The notes under the pieces were generated by a model that worked only from the letters and a program-made list of their open reading frames with translations, did no database searches and was not told the origin of the DNA. A DNA stretch of 64,000 nucleotides, taken from contig NZ_JAJATZ010000007.1 in the NCBI RefSeq assembly GCF_020531945.1, positions 1 to 64,000 on the forward strand, read 5' to 3'. Shown here in pieces: positions 7,861 through 16,961 of the stretch (its first letter is position 1; every line of letters begins with the position of its first letter). The DNA is from Loktanella gaetbuli (GTDB taxonomy: Bacteria; Pseudomonadota; Alphaproteobacteria; Rhodobacterales; Rhodobacteraceae). The position numbers and the translations under genes are program-made.

Positions 7861-8619
7861 ATGACCCGTTCCGTCGATCTGAACGCCGACATGGGCGAAG
7901 GGTTCGGCCCCTGGCCGATGGGCAATGACGCGGCACTGCTGGACATCGTCAGTTCCGCCAACATTGCCTGCGGATTTCATGCGGGCGATCCGGTCACCAT
8001 GGGGCGGACGATGGATCTTGCACTGGCGGCAGGTGTCGCCATCGGCGCACACCCCGGCTTTGCCGACCTGCAAGGGTTCGGCCGTCGCCGCATCCCGCTG
8101 TCGGGACCGGAATTGACCCATATGATCCAATATCAGCTGGGGGCGGCGATGGCGCTTGCACAGGCGCGCGGCGCGCGTCTGGCGCACGTCAAACTGCATG
8201 GCGCGCTGTCCAACATGGCGTCAGAGAACCTCGAGATGGCGACAACCTGCTACCGTGCAGCGCTGGCCGTGCAGCCTGATCTGACCCTCGTGGTCATGCC
8301 GCAAACGGCGCTGGAACAGGCCGCCCGCGATCTGGGGGCTGCTACGGCGTCCGAAGTCTTTGCCGATCGCAGTTATAACGATGACGGCACGCTGACCGAC
8401 CGCAGCCAGCGGGGGGCCATGATCCACGACCCGCAGGTGGCCGCCGACCGGATCGTGGCGATGTTGCGTGACGGCGGTATCACCACGACGGGAGGCAAGC
8501 TGTTGCGCGTGCCCATCGATACGATCTGCGTGCACGGCGACGGTGACGCAGCGCTGGCAATTGCACGGCAGTTGGCGGCGTCGCTGGATGCCGCAGGTTA
8601 CAAGATCGCAGCCCCATGA
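7861..8619 (+). CDS. pxpA: 5-oxoprolinase subunit A (LamB/YcsF family)
   Basis: The 252-residue protein opens with SVDLNADMGEGFGPWPMGND, the hallmark of LamB/YcsF proteins, and continues with ANIACGFHAGDP and a GAHPGFADLQGFGRR segment. These residues build the metal-binding barrel. An AGGAG site precedes the ATG by eight bases. Its stop overlaps the ATG of the FAD oxidoreductase gene (ATGA, 8616-8619), so all four genes appear to form one transcription and translation unit. Confidence 0.94.
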   Translation: MTRSVDLNADMGEGFGPWPMGNDAALLDIVSSANIACGFHAGDPVTMGRTMDLALAAGVAIGAHPGFADLQGFGRRRIPLSGPELTHMIQYQLGAAMALAQARGARLAHVKLHGALSNMASENLEMATTCYRAALAVQPDLTLVVMPQTALEQAARDLGAATASEVFADRSYNDDGTLTDRSQRGAMIHDPQVAADRIVAMLRDGGITTTGGKLLRVPIDTICVHGDGDAALAIARQLAASLDAAGYKIAAP

Positions 8620-9992
8620 CCGCGTTGTCGGACGTTACATTTTATCCGTTCTGGCTGGATGACGGACAGGCACCTGACAGCTGTCCGAACCTGATCGGAC
8701 CGGCGGAAACCGATCTGCTGATCGTCGGTGGAGGATTCACCGGTCTGTGGGCTGCGATTATCGCCAAACAGCGTGACCCCCAACGCGACGTGATGGTGAT
8801 CGAGGCAGGCAAGGTCGCGCATGGGGCATCAGGGCGACCCGGTGGGATTGTGTCCACATCCGTCATTCACGGGCTGGGTAATGCCAAACGGGTTTTTCCG
8901 GGTGACATGGATGTGCTTGAACGTCTGGGCGTCGAAAACCTGGACGCCTGGCGCGATACCATCGAAGGCTATGGCATTGACGCTGACCTTGAATGGGGTG
9001 GCGAAATGACGGTGGCTGTCGATCCTGCGCATCTGCCGGACCTGAAAGAGGAATACGCCCTGCATCAGCAGCACGGCCACGACGCGGTGATGCTGGACCG
9101 TGCCGCGACACAGGCGCAGGTCGCGTCACCATTGTTCGAGGGTGCGATCTGGTCGCGGCAGCGGACCGGAACGGTGCAGCCTGCGAAACTGGCCTGGGGA
9201 CTCAAGGCGATTGCACTGACGCTGGGTGTGCGGATTCATGAACACACGCCGATGCTGTCGGTCACGGATCTGGGGGCGCAACTGCGCATTACCACCCACG
9301 ACGGACGCATCGACGCGCGGCGGGTGCTGTTTGCCACCAATGCCTGGGGCGCGGGGCACAAGAACATCAAACGCTATGTCGTGGCCATGCGTGACCGGGT
9401 TCTGGCAACGGAACCGCTGACACCCGAACAGATGGACCGCATTGGCTGGTCCAACCGGCAGGGGATCTACGACACCCGCACACAGCTGAACTACATGCGG
9501 CTGACCCGCGATAACCGGATCGTCTATGGCGGGCGGATCGGATACTATTTCAACGACGCGACCGACCCGGCTGGCGACCGGCAACCGCAGGTCTACGAAC
9601 GCCTAGCGGGCTATTTCGCGCAGACCTTTCCGCAACTGGGCGACGTGAAATTCTCGCACGCGTGGTCCGGCCCGATTGACCTGACCACCCGCATGGCGGT
9701 GCATCTGCAACCCTATTATGGCGGCAAGGGCATCTATGCGGGCGGCTATTCGGGGTTCGGTGTCACCGGATCGCGTTTCGGCGCGCGGCTGGGGCTAGAG
9801 GCGCTGGACCGGACCGGATCGCCCGATCTGGACCTTGCGCTGGCCAGCACCCTTCCGGGTAGCATCCCGCGCGAACCGTTCCGCTGGCTGGGGGCCGCGC
9901 TGACGATGCACGCGCTGAACGAGGTCGACACCAAGGGTGGTTGGCGCAAGGCATGGCTCAACCTTGTCCATCGCCTTGGCTTTCCGCTTTAG
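8616..9992 (+). CDS. FAD-dependent oxidoreductase, DAO family (gamma-glutamylputrescine oxidase-like)
   Basis: The 458-residue protein has an N-terminal dinucleotide-binding motif (LLIVGGGFTGLWAA, near residues 30-43) and the GASGRPGG loop of glycine/D-amino-acid oxidase and PuuB-type flavoproteins. The C-terminal half contains RIVYGGRIGYYF and YAGGYSGFGVTGSR, which close the FAD site. The substrate is probably an amine or amino acid but cannot be read from sequence. Overlap with pxpA suggests it releases, or shares metabolism with, gamma-glutamyl or 5-oxoproline compounds; that is inference. It converges on the thiolase gene with a 4-base overlap. Confidence 0.85.
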   Translation: MTALSDVTFYPFWLDDGQAPDSCPNLIGPAETDLLIVGGGFTGLWAAIIAKQRDPQRDVMVIEAGKVAHGASGRPGGIVSTSVIHGLGNAKRVFPGDMDVLERLGVENLDAWRDTIEGYGIDADLEWGGEMTVAVDPAHLPDLKEEYALHQQHGHDAVMLDRAATQAQVASPLFEGAIWSRQRTGTVQPAKLAWGLKAIALTLGVRIHEHTPMLSVTDLGAQLRITTHDGRIDARRVLFATNAWGAGHKNIKRYVVAMRDRVLATEPLTPEQMDRIGWSNRQGIYDTRTQLNYMRLTRDNRIVYGGRIGYYFNDATDPAGDRQPQVYERLAGYFAQTFPQLGDVKFSHAWSGPIDLTTRMAVHLQPYYGGKGIYAGGYSGFGVTGSRFGARLGLEALDRTGSPDLDLALASTLPGSIPREPFRWLGAALTMHALNEVDTKGGWRKAWLNLVHRLGFPL

Positions 9993-11176
9993 ATCAGCTC
10001 GATCGCGATGGCGGTGCCTTCGCCGCCGCCAATGCAGATGGATGCGACACCGCGTGTCAGGCCCCGCGCGCGCAGGGCTCCCAGCAGGGTTACGATGATC
10101 CGCGCGCCCGATGCGCCGATGGGATGCCCCAACGCACAGGCCCCGCCGTGGACGTTGACCCTGTCGTGGGGGATGTCGCGGTCCTTCATGGCGGCCATGG
10201 GCACCACGGCAAAAGCCTCGTTGATCTCGAACAGGTCGACGTTCGCGTAGGTCCAGCCGATGCGGTCGAACAACCGGTCCATCGCGTGAATGGGGGCGGT
10301 AGTGAACCAGCCCGGTGCCGCAGCAAAGGCCGCTTGGCCCACGATCCGCGCGATGGGCTGATGCGCCTTGGCCGCGGTCGCACCGCCGATGATCAGTGCT
10401 GCCGCACCATCGTTGATGGACGATGACGATGCCGCCGTGATGGTGCCGTCCTTTTTGAACGCTGCGCGCAGGCCGGGGATTTTCGCGGGGTCGATCCGGC
10501 GCGGACCTTCGTCACTGTCGATGACCTGATCGCCCTTGCGGGTCTTGACCGTCACGGGGGACAGCTCCCAGTCGAATGCGCCTGATGCCGCCGCCTGCTG
10601 CGCGCGCGAGACGCTGGCGATGGCGAAATCATCCTGCTGCTGGCGCGTAAAGTCGTAGTGCGCGGCGCAATCCTCGCCAAACGTGCCCATCGCCCGGCGG
10701 GTGCCGTCCGGGGCGATGTCATAGGCGTCCTCCAGCCCGTCCAGCATCATGTGATCCAGCGTCTGTCCATGGCCAATGCGGTAGCCGCCCCGCGCCTTGG
10801 GTAGCAGGTATGGGGCGTTGGACATGCTTTCCATGCCGCCCGCGACGACCAGTTCCGCATGGCCCAAGACAACGGCGTCCTGCGCAAACATCGCGGCGCG
10901 CATGCCTGAACCACAGACCTTTGACACGGTGGTGCACGGTGTGCGCTGCGGGATGCCTGCATGGATCGCGGCCTGCCGCGCGGGGGCCTGTCCCAGTCCA
11001 GCTGGCAGGACATTGCCCATGAAAACCTCGTCGATCTGATCGGCAGCAATGCCCGACTGCGACAGGGCTGCAGTGATCGCCGTGGCACCCAGTTGCGTGG
11101 CCTCGACCCCGGCCAATTCGCCCATGAATGCGCCCATCGGCGTGCGCGCGGCACCAAAGATATAGGTCTCGGTCAT
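9989..11176 (-). CDS. Acetyl-CoA acetyltransferase (thiolase family)
   Basis: A 395-residue thiolase. The acyl-accepting cysteine is C88 in SKVCGSGMRA; the active-site histidine lies in ACALGHPIGASGAR and the second cysteine in ICIGGGEG near the C-terminus. It condenses or cleaves acetyl-CoA units (acetoacetyl-CoA) or a longer 3-ketoacyl-CoA; the chain-length preference is not visible. A good AAGGGGGGA site precedes the start. The divergent neighbourhood of acyl-CoA genes fits a role in fatty-acid, ketogenic amino-acid or PHB metabolism. The adjacent sdaA lies upstream on the same strand. Confidence 0.93.
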   Translation of the reverse strand: MTETYIFGAARTPMGAFMGELAGVEATQLGATAITAALSQSGIAADQIDEVFMGNVLPAGLGQAPARQAAIHAGIPQRTPCTTVSKVCGSGMRAAMFAQDAVVLGHAELVVAGGMESMSNAPYLLPKARGGYRIGHGQTLDHMMLDGLEDAYDIAPDGTRRAMGTFGEDCAAHYDFTRQQQDDFAIASVSRAQQAAASGAFDWELSPVTVKTRKGDQVIDSDEGPRRIDPAKIPGLRAAFKKDGTITAASSSSINDGAAALIIGGATAAKAHQPIARIVGQAAFAAAPGWFTTAPIHAMDRLFDRIGWTYANVDLFEINEAFAVVPMAAMKDRDIPHDRVNVHGGACALGHPIGASGARIIVTLLGALRARGLTRGVASICIGGGEGTAIAIELI

Positions 11177-11234
11177 GCTGTTCCCCCCTTGCAGATGGTG
11201 CGATCGTGCCGCGCTGCGCTGCGCGTTGCAACCG

Positions 11235-12638
11235 TCAGCATTCGGGTAAGTTGACCGCGATGCCGCCGGTCGAGGTTTCCTTGTACTTGGCGTCCATTTC
11301 GCGCCCGGTTTCCAGCATCACCTGCACGCAGTTATCCAGCGGCATGAAATGCGCGCCGTCGCCGCGCAGGGCGAGGCTGGCCGCACTGACGGCCTTGATC
11401 GCGCCCAGCGCGTTGCGTTCGATGCAAGGCACCTGCACCAACCCCGCCGCCGGGTCGCAGGTCATCCCAAGGTGGTGTTCCAGCGCAATCTCGGCCGCGT
11501 TCTCGATCTGCGCGTTGGTCCCGCCAAGGGCCGCGCATAACCCGGCGGCAGCCATGGCGGCGGCTGACCCCACCTCGCCCTGACAGCCGACCTCTGCGCC
11601 TGAAATGCTGGCGTTATGCTTGATCAACCCGCCAATGGCGGCCGCCGTCAGCAGCAGATCGCGCAGGCCCTGTGACGTGGCCCCGACGCAATGGTCGCGG
11701 TAATATCGCCCCACCGCAGGTACTACACCGGCGGCCCCGTTCGTGGGGGATGTCACGACCTTGCCACCGGCGGCGTTCTCCTCGTTCACGGCCATGGCGT
11801 AAACGCTCATCCAGTCGTTGGCGACATGCGGCTGGGCTTGGTTCGTGCCACGTTCTGCCAGCAGTTTGTCATGGATCGCGCGGGCCCTGCGGCGCACGTT
11901 CAACCCGCCGGGCAAAATGCCGTCGGTGGCCAGCCCACGGTCGATGCAGTCGTCCATCGCGGCCCAGATTGCGTCGATTTTTGCGTCGACATCGCCCCCG
12001 TGGATCAGCGCCTCGTTGGCGCGTTTCATCTGGGCGATGCTCTTGCTCGAGGCCTCGCCCATCGCCAGCATCTCGCGCGCGGTGGCAAAGGCGTAGGGGT
12101 AGGCGTGTTCCGGTGTGCGGGCTGTCGTGCCGCCGTCGCGTTCGGCCCGCAGTTCGGCCTCTGTCATCACGAAACCGCCGCCGACGGAATAATAGGTCTG
12201 GGTGTAATAGGGGCGTCCGCCGGTATCGAACGCGCGGAACACCAGCGCATTGGCGTGCAGATCCAGCGCAGGGCCATAGTCGAAAATTACGTCCTTGTCG
12301 GGGTCGAACCGGAGCGGCGGCAGGCCGTCGGCCAGAATCGTTTTTTTCGCATGCAGCTCTGCATCCAGTGCTTCGGCAATGTCCGCATCAAAGGTTGCCG
12401 GTTCCATGCCCAGCAAACCCAGACGCACGGCGCGGTCCGTCGCGTGGCCCTTGCCGGTAAACGCCAGGCTGCCGTGCAGCGTGACGGTGACAGCACCCAG
12501 ATCGCCCGCGCCGGGAATGCGTTCCGCTCCACCACGCAGGTCCGCCAAGAACAGCGCTGCCGCGGTCATCGGCCCCATCGTGTGGGACGACGACGGGCCG
12601 ACCCCGATTTTGAACACGTCGGTGATGGACAGGAACAT
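11235..12638 (-). CDS. sdaA: L-serine ammonia-lyase (iron-sulfur type)
   Basis: The 467-residue protein is the single-chain form of L-serine dehydratase, converting L-serine to pyruvate and ammonia with a 4Fe-4S cluster. The N-terminal domain begins FLSITDVFKIGVGPSSSHT, diagnostic of the family. The C-terminal domain has SPTNGAAGVVPAV and the cysteine-bearing GAEVGCQGEVGSA and MTCDPAAGLVQVPC segments that hold the cluster. An AAAGGG site precedes the ATG. The gene is 58 bases upstream of the thiolase gene on the same strand and could be co-transcribed with it. Confidence 0.96.
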   Translation of the reverse strand: MFLSITDVFKIGVGPSSSHTMGPMTAAALFLADLRGGAERIPGAGDLGAVTVTLHGSLAFTGKGHATDRAVRLGLLGMEPATFDADIAEALDAELHAKKTILADGLPPLRFDPDKDVIFDYGPALDLHANALVFRAFDTGGRPYYTQTYYSVGGGFVMTEAELRAERDGGTTARTPEHAYPYAFATAREMLAMGEASSKSIAQMKRANEALIHGGDVDAKIDAIWAAMDDCIDRGLATDGILPGGLNVRRRARAIHDKLLAERGTNQAQPHVANDWMSVYAMAVNEENAAGGKVVTSPTNGAAGVVPAVGRYYRDHCVGATSQGLRDLLLTAAAIGGLIKHNASISGAEVGCQGEVGSAAAMAAAGLCAALGGTNAQIENAAEIALEHHLGMTCDPAAGLVQVPCIERNALGAIKAVSAASLALRGDGAHFMPLDNCVQVMLETGREMDAKYKETSTGGIAVNLPEC

Positions 12639-12800
12639 ATGCAGCCCTTTCGCGGCGAATTACCCCCTTATCGCGTGCTCTGCTCTGCCACGATAGGCCA
12701 AGATCGCCGCTCGACCCGCCGGATGCGTCACGGCGCGTTATGGGTGGCGCAGGCGGCGGGCGCTGCTAGGGTGGCGGCAATTCAATCGTGGGAGGGTGTG

Positions 12801-13562
12801 ATGGATATTCAGGGAATCGGAGTCATCGTGGCTGGGGGTGCCTCGGGGCTGGGGGCTGCGACTGCGCGGCGGCTGGCGACAGCAGGCGCGCAGGTCACGA
12901 TCATCGACATGAATGCCGCCCTTGGTCAGCCGCTGGCGGCCGAGATTGGCGGAACCTTTGCTCAGGCTGACGTAACAGATGATGCAGCCGTGACGCAGGC
13001 AATTGACGCAGCCTTTGCCGGGCCGACACCGCCGCGCCTGTGCGTGAACTGCGCGGGCATCGGTCCACCGGCCAAGATCGTGAACCGCGATGGCACGCCC
13101 CTGCCGCTGGCGGAATTCACCCGCATCGTGACCATCAACCTGATCGGCACATTCAACGTGATGTCCAAATTCGCGGCCCAACTGCAAAAACTGGATCCCC
13201 TGGGCGAGGAGCGTGGCGCGATCATCAACACGGCCTCCGTCGCGGCATTCGACGGTCAGATCGGCCAGCCCGCCTATGCCGCATCCAAGGGCGGTGTCGC
13301 GGCCCTGACCCTGCCTGCCGCGCGCGAAATGGCGCGGTTCAGCATCCGGGTCATGACCATCGCACCAGGTCTGTTCCTGACCCCCCTGATGGAAAGCCTG
13401 CCACAAGAGGCGCAGGACAGTCTGGGTGCGCAGGTCCCGTTCCCGAACCGTCTGGGTGATCCGGACGAATACGCGCGGCTGGTGCAGTCGATTGCTGAAA
13501 ACCCCATGCTGAACGGCGAGGTGATCCGTCTGGACGGCGCGATCCGCATGGCCCCGAAATGA
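12801..13562 (+). CDS. Short-chain dehydrogenase, 3-hydroxyacyl-CoA dehydrogenase type II-like
   Basis: The true start is ATG 12801 behind GGGAGGG; the frame stays open far upstream, but that part is antisense to sdaA. The 253-residue SDR has a glycine-rich cofactor loop (VAGGASGLGAATARRLA), an NCAG motif, and the catalytic Ser and YAASK at about residues 144-163. It resembles the HSD10 group that oxidises (S)-3-hydroxyacyl-CoA or 2-methyl-3-hydroxybutyryl-CoA with NAD+. It overlaps the next acyl-CoA dehydrogenase gene by ATGA, supporting acyl-CoA catabolism. Confidence 0.88.
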   Translation: MDIQGIGVIVAGGASGLGAATARRLATAGAQVTIIDMNAALGQPLAAEIGGTFAQADVTDDAAVTQAIDAAFAGPTPPRLCVNCAGIGPPAKIVNRDGTPLPLAEFTRIVTINLIGTFNVMSKFAAQLQKLDPLGEERGAIINTASVAAFDGQIGQPAYAASKGGVAALTLPAAREMARFSIRVMTIAPGLFLTPLMESLPQEAQDSLGAQVPFPNRLGDPDEYARLVQSIAENPMLNGEVIRLDGAIRMAPK

Positions 13563-14725
13563 CCGAATCCGCCACAGAAATCGCCGCCCGCGTCGAGGCA
13601 TTCGTCCGCGACATCGTTGCACCTTTTGAAAAGGACCCACGCCGCGATGACCACAACTGCCCGACCGAGGACGTGATCGCGGATCTGCGTGTTCTGGCCC
13701 GCAAGGCAGACGTCATGACGCCGCATATCCGCGCGGATGGCAGCCACCTGACGCACCGCGAAACGGCGCAGGTGTTGATCGCATCGGGTCTGTCACCGCT
13801 TGGGCCTCTGGCCTGCAACACAGCCGCCCCGGACGAGGGCAATATCTATCTGCTGGGCAAGGTCGGGTCAGAGGATCTGAAACGCCGCTTTCTTGACCCG
13901 CTGGTGGCAGGCACGGCGCGGTCCGCATTTTTCATGTCAGAGCCGTGGGAGGACGGCGGTTCCGGATCAGACCCGTCGATGATGCAGACGACCTGCAAAC
14001 CCGATGGCAATCATTGGGTCGTGAACGGGCGCAAATGCTGGATCACGGGTGCGGCACAGGCGCAAATCGGGATCGTCATGGCCAAGGCCGAACAGGGGGC
14101 CTGCATGTTCCTCGTAGACTTGCCGAACCCCGCGATCCGCATCGTGCACCAGCCCAAAACGATCGACAACAGCCTGCCGGGCGGGCACTGCACCGTCGAA
14201 ATCGAAAACCTGCGCATCCCCGCAGATCAGATGCTGGGCGAGCCGGGCGAGGGGTTCAAATACGCACAGGTGCGTCTGGCACCCGCGCGCCTGACCCATT
14301 GCATGCGCTGGCTGGGGGCCTGCATCCGCTGCAACGAGATTGCGACGGACTACGCAAATCGCAGGCAGGCCTTTGGCAAACATCTGATCGACCACGAGGG
14401 CGTGGGGTTCATGCTGGCCGACAACCTGATCGATCTGCAACAGGCGCGCCTGATGATCGACTGGACCGCCGATGCGCTGGACCGCGGCGAACGGGCCGGC
14501 CGCGAAAGTTCGATGACCAAGGTCGCCGTCAGCGAGGCGCTGATGCGCGTGGCTGACCGCTGCGTGCAGGTCATGGGCGGCACGGGTGTCAGTGATGCGA
14601 CCATCGTGGAACAGGTGTTCCGCGAAATCCGGGCGTTCCGTATCTACGACGGCCCGTCAGAGGTGCACCGTTGGTCGCTGGCCAAGGGGATCAAGAGGCA
14701 CTGGGAAAAGTCGCAGGGCGCCTGA
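13559..14725 (+). CDS. Acyl-CoA dehydrogenase (ACAD10/11-like)
   Basis: The 388-residue flavoenzyme carries the FAD/substrate segment SEPWEDGGSGSDPS (near residue 125-138) and a VNGRKCWITGA loop. The C-terminal VMGGTGVSDATIVEQ and IYDGPSEVHRWSLAKG are more like the ACAD10/11 group than the short-chain enzymes. The substrate is not predictable. The gene overlaps the SDR gene by four bases. A 60-base gap with its own AGGGAGGA site separates it from the isobutyryl-CoA dehydrogenase gene, so a second promoter there is possible. Confidence 0.88.
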   Translation: MTESATEIAARVEAFVRDIVAPFEKDPRRDDHNCPTEDVIADLRVLARKADVMTPHIRADGSHLTHRETAQVLIASGLSPLGPLACNTAAPDEGNIYLLGKVGSEDLKRRFLDPLVAGTARSAFFMSEPWEDGGSGSDPSMMQTTCKPDGNHWVVNGRKCWITGAAQAQIGIVMAKAEQGACMFLVDLPNPAIRIVHQPKTIDNSLPGGHCTVEIENLRIPADQMLGEPGEGFKYAQVRLAPARLTHCMRWLGACIRCNEIATDYANRRQAFGKHLIDHEGVGFMLADNLIDLQQARLMIDWTADALDRGERAGRESSMTKVAVSEALMRVADRCVQVMGGTGVSDATIVEQVFREIRAFRIYDGPSEVHRWSLAKGIKRHWEKSQGA

Positions 14726-14785
14726 CGCCGCAAGCCTTGCCCACAGCCTGCGTTTCGGTATCGTCTACCCTCAGGGAGGACGACC

Positions 14786-15919
14786 ATGGATTTTGCACTG
14801 ACCGATGAACAATCGGCCATTTACGATATGGCCCATGCCTTTGGGCAGGACCGCATCGCACCGCATGCCCGCGACTGGGAGGCCGCGGGCACCATCCCCA
14901 AGGACCTCTGGCCAGAGGTCGGCGAACTTGGGTTTGGCGGGCTGTATGTGCGCGAGGAATCGGGCGGTGCGGGCCTGTCGCGGCTGGACGCCACACTGGT
15001 GTTCGAGGCGCTGTCGATGGCCTGCCCGTCGGTCGCCAGCTTCCTGTCGATTCACAACATGTGCGCTGCGATGATCGACAGCTTTGCGGACGATGCGACA
15101 CGGGCGGCGCTGCTGCCTGACCTGATCGCGATGAAACGCTTTGCCAGCTATTGCCTGACCGAACCGGGGTCCGGATCGGATGCCGCTGCGATGAAATCCA
15201 AGGCCGTCCAGACCGGCAACGGCTGGGCGCTGACGGGGACCAAGGCGTTCATTTCCGGCGGTGGCTATTCCGATCTGTATATCGTGATGGCCCGCAGCGG
15301 CGACGCAGGTCCGCGCGGTATCAGCGCCTATATGGTCGACGACGGCGCGCAGGGTTTGTCGTTCGGCGGTCTCGAGGACAAGATGGGCTGGCGGTCGCAA
15401 CCTACCCGCCAGGTCCAGCTGGACGATTGCCCTGCCACCTTGCTGGGCGAGGAAGGGCGCGGTTTCGCCTATGCGATGAAGGGACTGGACGGTGGCCGCC
15501 TGAATATCGCCGCCAGCGCGCTGGGCGGCGCACAGGCCGCGATGGATGCCACGATCGCCTATATGCGCGACCGCAAGGCTTTCGGTCAGGCGCTGACGGA
15601 TTTTCAGGCGCTTCAGTTTCGGCTGGCCGAGATGGAAATCGAATTGCAGGCCGCGCGCACCTTTCTGCGGCAGGCTGCGTGGAAACTGGATACCGGCGCG
15701 CCCGATGCCACGATGTTCTGCGCGATGGCGAAAAAGCATGTGACCGAGGCTGCGTCACGCGTCGCGGACCAGTGCCTGCAATTGCATGGCGGTTATGGCT
15801 ATCTTGCAGACTACGGAATCGAAAAGATTGTCCGTGATTTGCGCGTGCATCAGATCCTCGAAGGTACGAACGAAATCATGCGTCTGATCGTGGCGCGGCA
15901 ACTCTTGGCCCAGACATGA
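14786..15919 (+). CDS. Isobutyryl-CoA dehydrogenase-like acyl-CoA dehydrogenase
   Basis: At 377 residues it matches short/branched-chain acyl-CoA dehydrogenases. Visible features are MDFALTDEQSAIYDMAHAF, the FAD-binding YCLTEPGSGSDAAAM, the GTKAFISGGGYSDLY loop, and near the C-terminus the LHGGYGYLADYGIEK and HQILEGTNEIMRLI segments. The neighbouring HIBCH and 3-hydroxyisobutyrate dehydrogenase genes point to the valine route: isobutyryl-CoA to methacrylyl-CoA. It starts five bases after AGGGAGGA and overlaps the hydrolase gene by ATGA. Confidence 0.88.
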   Translation: MDFALTDEQSAIYDMAHAFGQDRIAPHARDWEAAGTIPKDLWPEVGELGFGGLYVREESGGAGLSRLDATLVFEALSMACPSVASFLSIHNMCAAMIDSFADDATRAALLPDLIAMKRFASYCLTEPGSGSDAAAMKSKAVQTGNGWALTGTKAFISGGGYSDLYIVMARSGDAGPRGISAYMVDDGAQGLSFGGLEDKMGWRSQPTRQVQLDDCPATLLGEEGRGFAYAMKGLDGGRLNIAASALGGAQAAMDATIAYMRDRKAFGQALTDFQALQFRLAEMEIELQAARTFLRQAAWKLDTGAPDATMFCAMAKKHVTEAASRVADQCLQLHGGYGYLADYGIEKIVRDLRVHQILEGTNEIMRLIVARQLLAQT

Positions 15920-16947
15920 GCGAGATCGACATTCGCCATATCGGCACAGCCGGACGGATCACGCTGAACCGACCCGATGCGCTGAACGCGTTGACCGCGG
16001 GCATGAGCGTGGCAATCGAGGACGCGCTGAACCGCTGGGCCAGCGACCCGGCGATCAAGCTGGTCGTGATCGATGCCACCGGAGACAAGGCATTCTGTGC
16101 AGGCGGCGATATTGCCGACCTCTATGCGCAAGGCACGGCTGGGCAATTCGGCTTTGGTCAGGATTTCTGGCGGCAGGAATACCGGATGAACGCGCAGGTT
16201 GCGGGCTATGGGAAACCGATCGTGACGCTTTTGCAGGGATTCACGATGGGCGGCGGTGTTGGTGTCGGCTGCCACGCCAGTGACCGGATCGTCTGCGAAA
16301 ACAGCCAGATCGCCATGCCGGAATGTAGCATCGGGTTGGTGCCCGACGTGGGCGGCTCGCACTTACTGGGCCGCGCACCGGGGCATCTGGGCGAATACCT
16401 TGGCCTGACGGCCGCGCGGATGGGACCGGGCGACGCGATCCACGCAGGCTTTGCCGATCATTACGTGCCGCGCGACCGCTGGGCTGACATGATAAACACG
16501 CTGCAACGGACCGGTGATGTGGCGGCGGTTCATCAGGTCACAGACACCGCGCCACCATCGCAAATGGCCAAGGACGCGGTCGAGATCGACACGCTTTTTG
16601 CCCATGACGCGCTTGGCAGTATCGTCGTGGCCTGTGGCGCGGCAGAGGGCGCTGTTGCCGAAGCCGCGACCAAGGCGCTGTCGCGCAATGCGCCGCTCGC
16701 CATGGCCTGCGCCTTGCGTCTGATCCGCGCGGCGCGCACCGGGACCGGATTGACAGAAGCCTTGCGCCACGAATTTCGCTACACCTTTCGCGCGCAGCAG
16801 CAGGGCGACTTTCTCGAAGGGATCCGTGCCGCGATCATCGACCGCGACCGCAATCCGGCGTGGAGGCACAGCACGGCAGCAGAGGTCACCAAGGCACAGA
16901 TCGACGCAATGCTCGCCCCCTTGGGCGATGACGCGCTGATGTTATGA
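15916..16947 (+). CDS. 3-hydroxyisobutyryl-CoA hydrolase (enoyl-CoA hydratase/isomerase fold)
   Basis: The 343-residue crotonase-fold protein has GRITLNRPDALNAL, the oxyanion loop KAFCAGGDIADLY, the second loop TMGGGVGVGCHAS, and the catalytic MPECSIGLVPDVGGS segment typical of HIBCH. The extended C-terminal region also fits HIBCH rather than a simple enoyl-CoA hydratase. It frees 3-hydroxyisobutyrate from its CoA ester in valine breakdown, which the next gene then oxidises. It overlaps the upstream dehydrogenase gene by ATGA. Confidence 0.9.
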   Translation: MSEIDIRHIGTAGRITLNRPDALNALTAGMSVAIEDALNRWASDPAIKLVVIDATGDKAFCAGGDIADLYAQGTAGQFGFGQDFWRQEYRMNAQVAGYGKPIVTLLQGFTMGGGVGVGCHASDRIVCENSQIAMPECSIGLVPDVGGSHLLGRAPGHLGEYLGLTAARMGPGDAIHAGFADHYVPRDRWADMINTLQRTGDVAAVHQVTDTAPPSQMAKDAVEIDTLFAHDALGSIVVACGAAEGAVAEAATKALSRNAPLAMACALRLIRAARTGTGLTEALRHEFRYTFRAQQQGDFLEGIRAAIIDRDRNPAWRHSTAAEVTKAQIDAMLAPLGDDALML

Positions 16948-16961
16948 ACAAAGGAACAACT

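Noticed and set aside
11691..12800. Plus-strand open frame running into the SDR gene from 11691
   Set aside because: It is antisense to sdaA, and the SDR start at 12801 has a ribosome-binding site and the correct N-terminus.
16944..16961. ATG 16944 as mmsB start giving an ATGA overlap
   Set aside because: The ATG at 16962 has a ribosome-binding site and the canonical N-terminus; kept only as an alternative.
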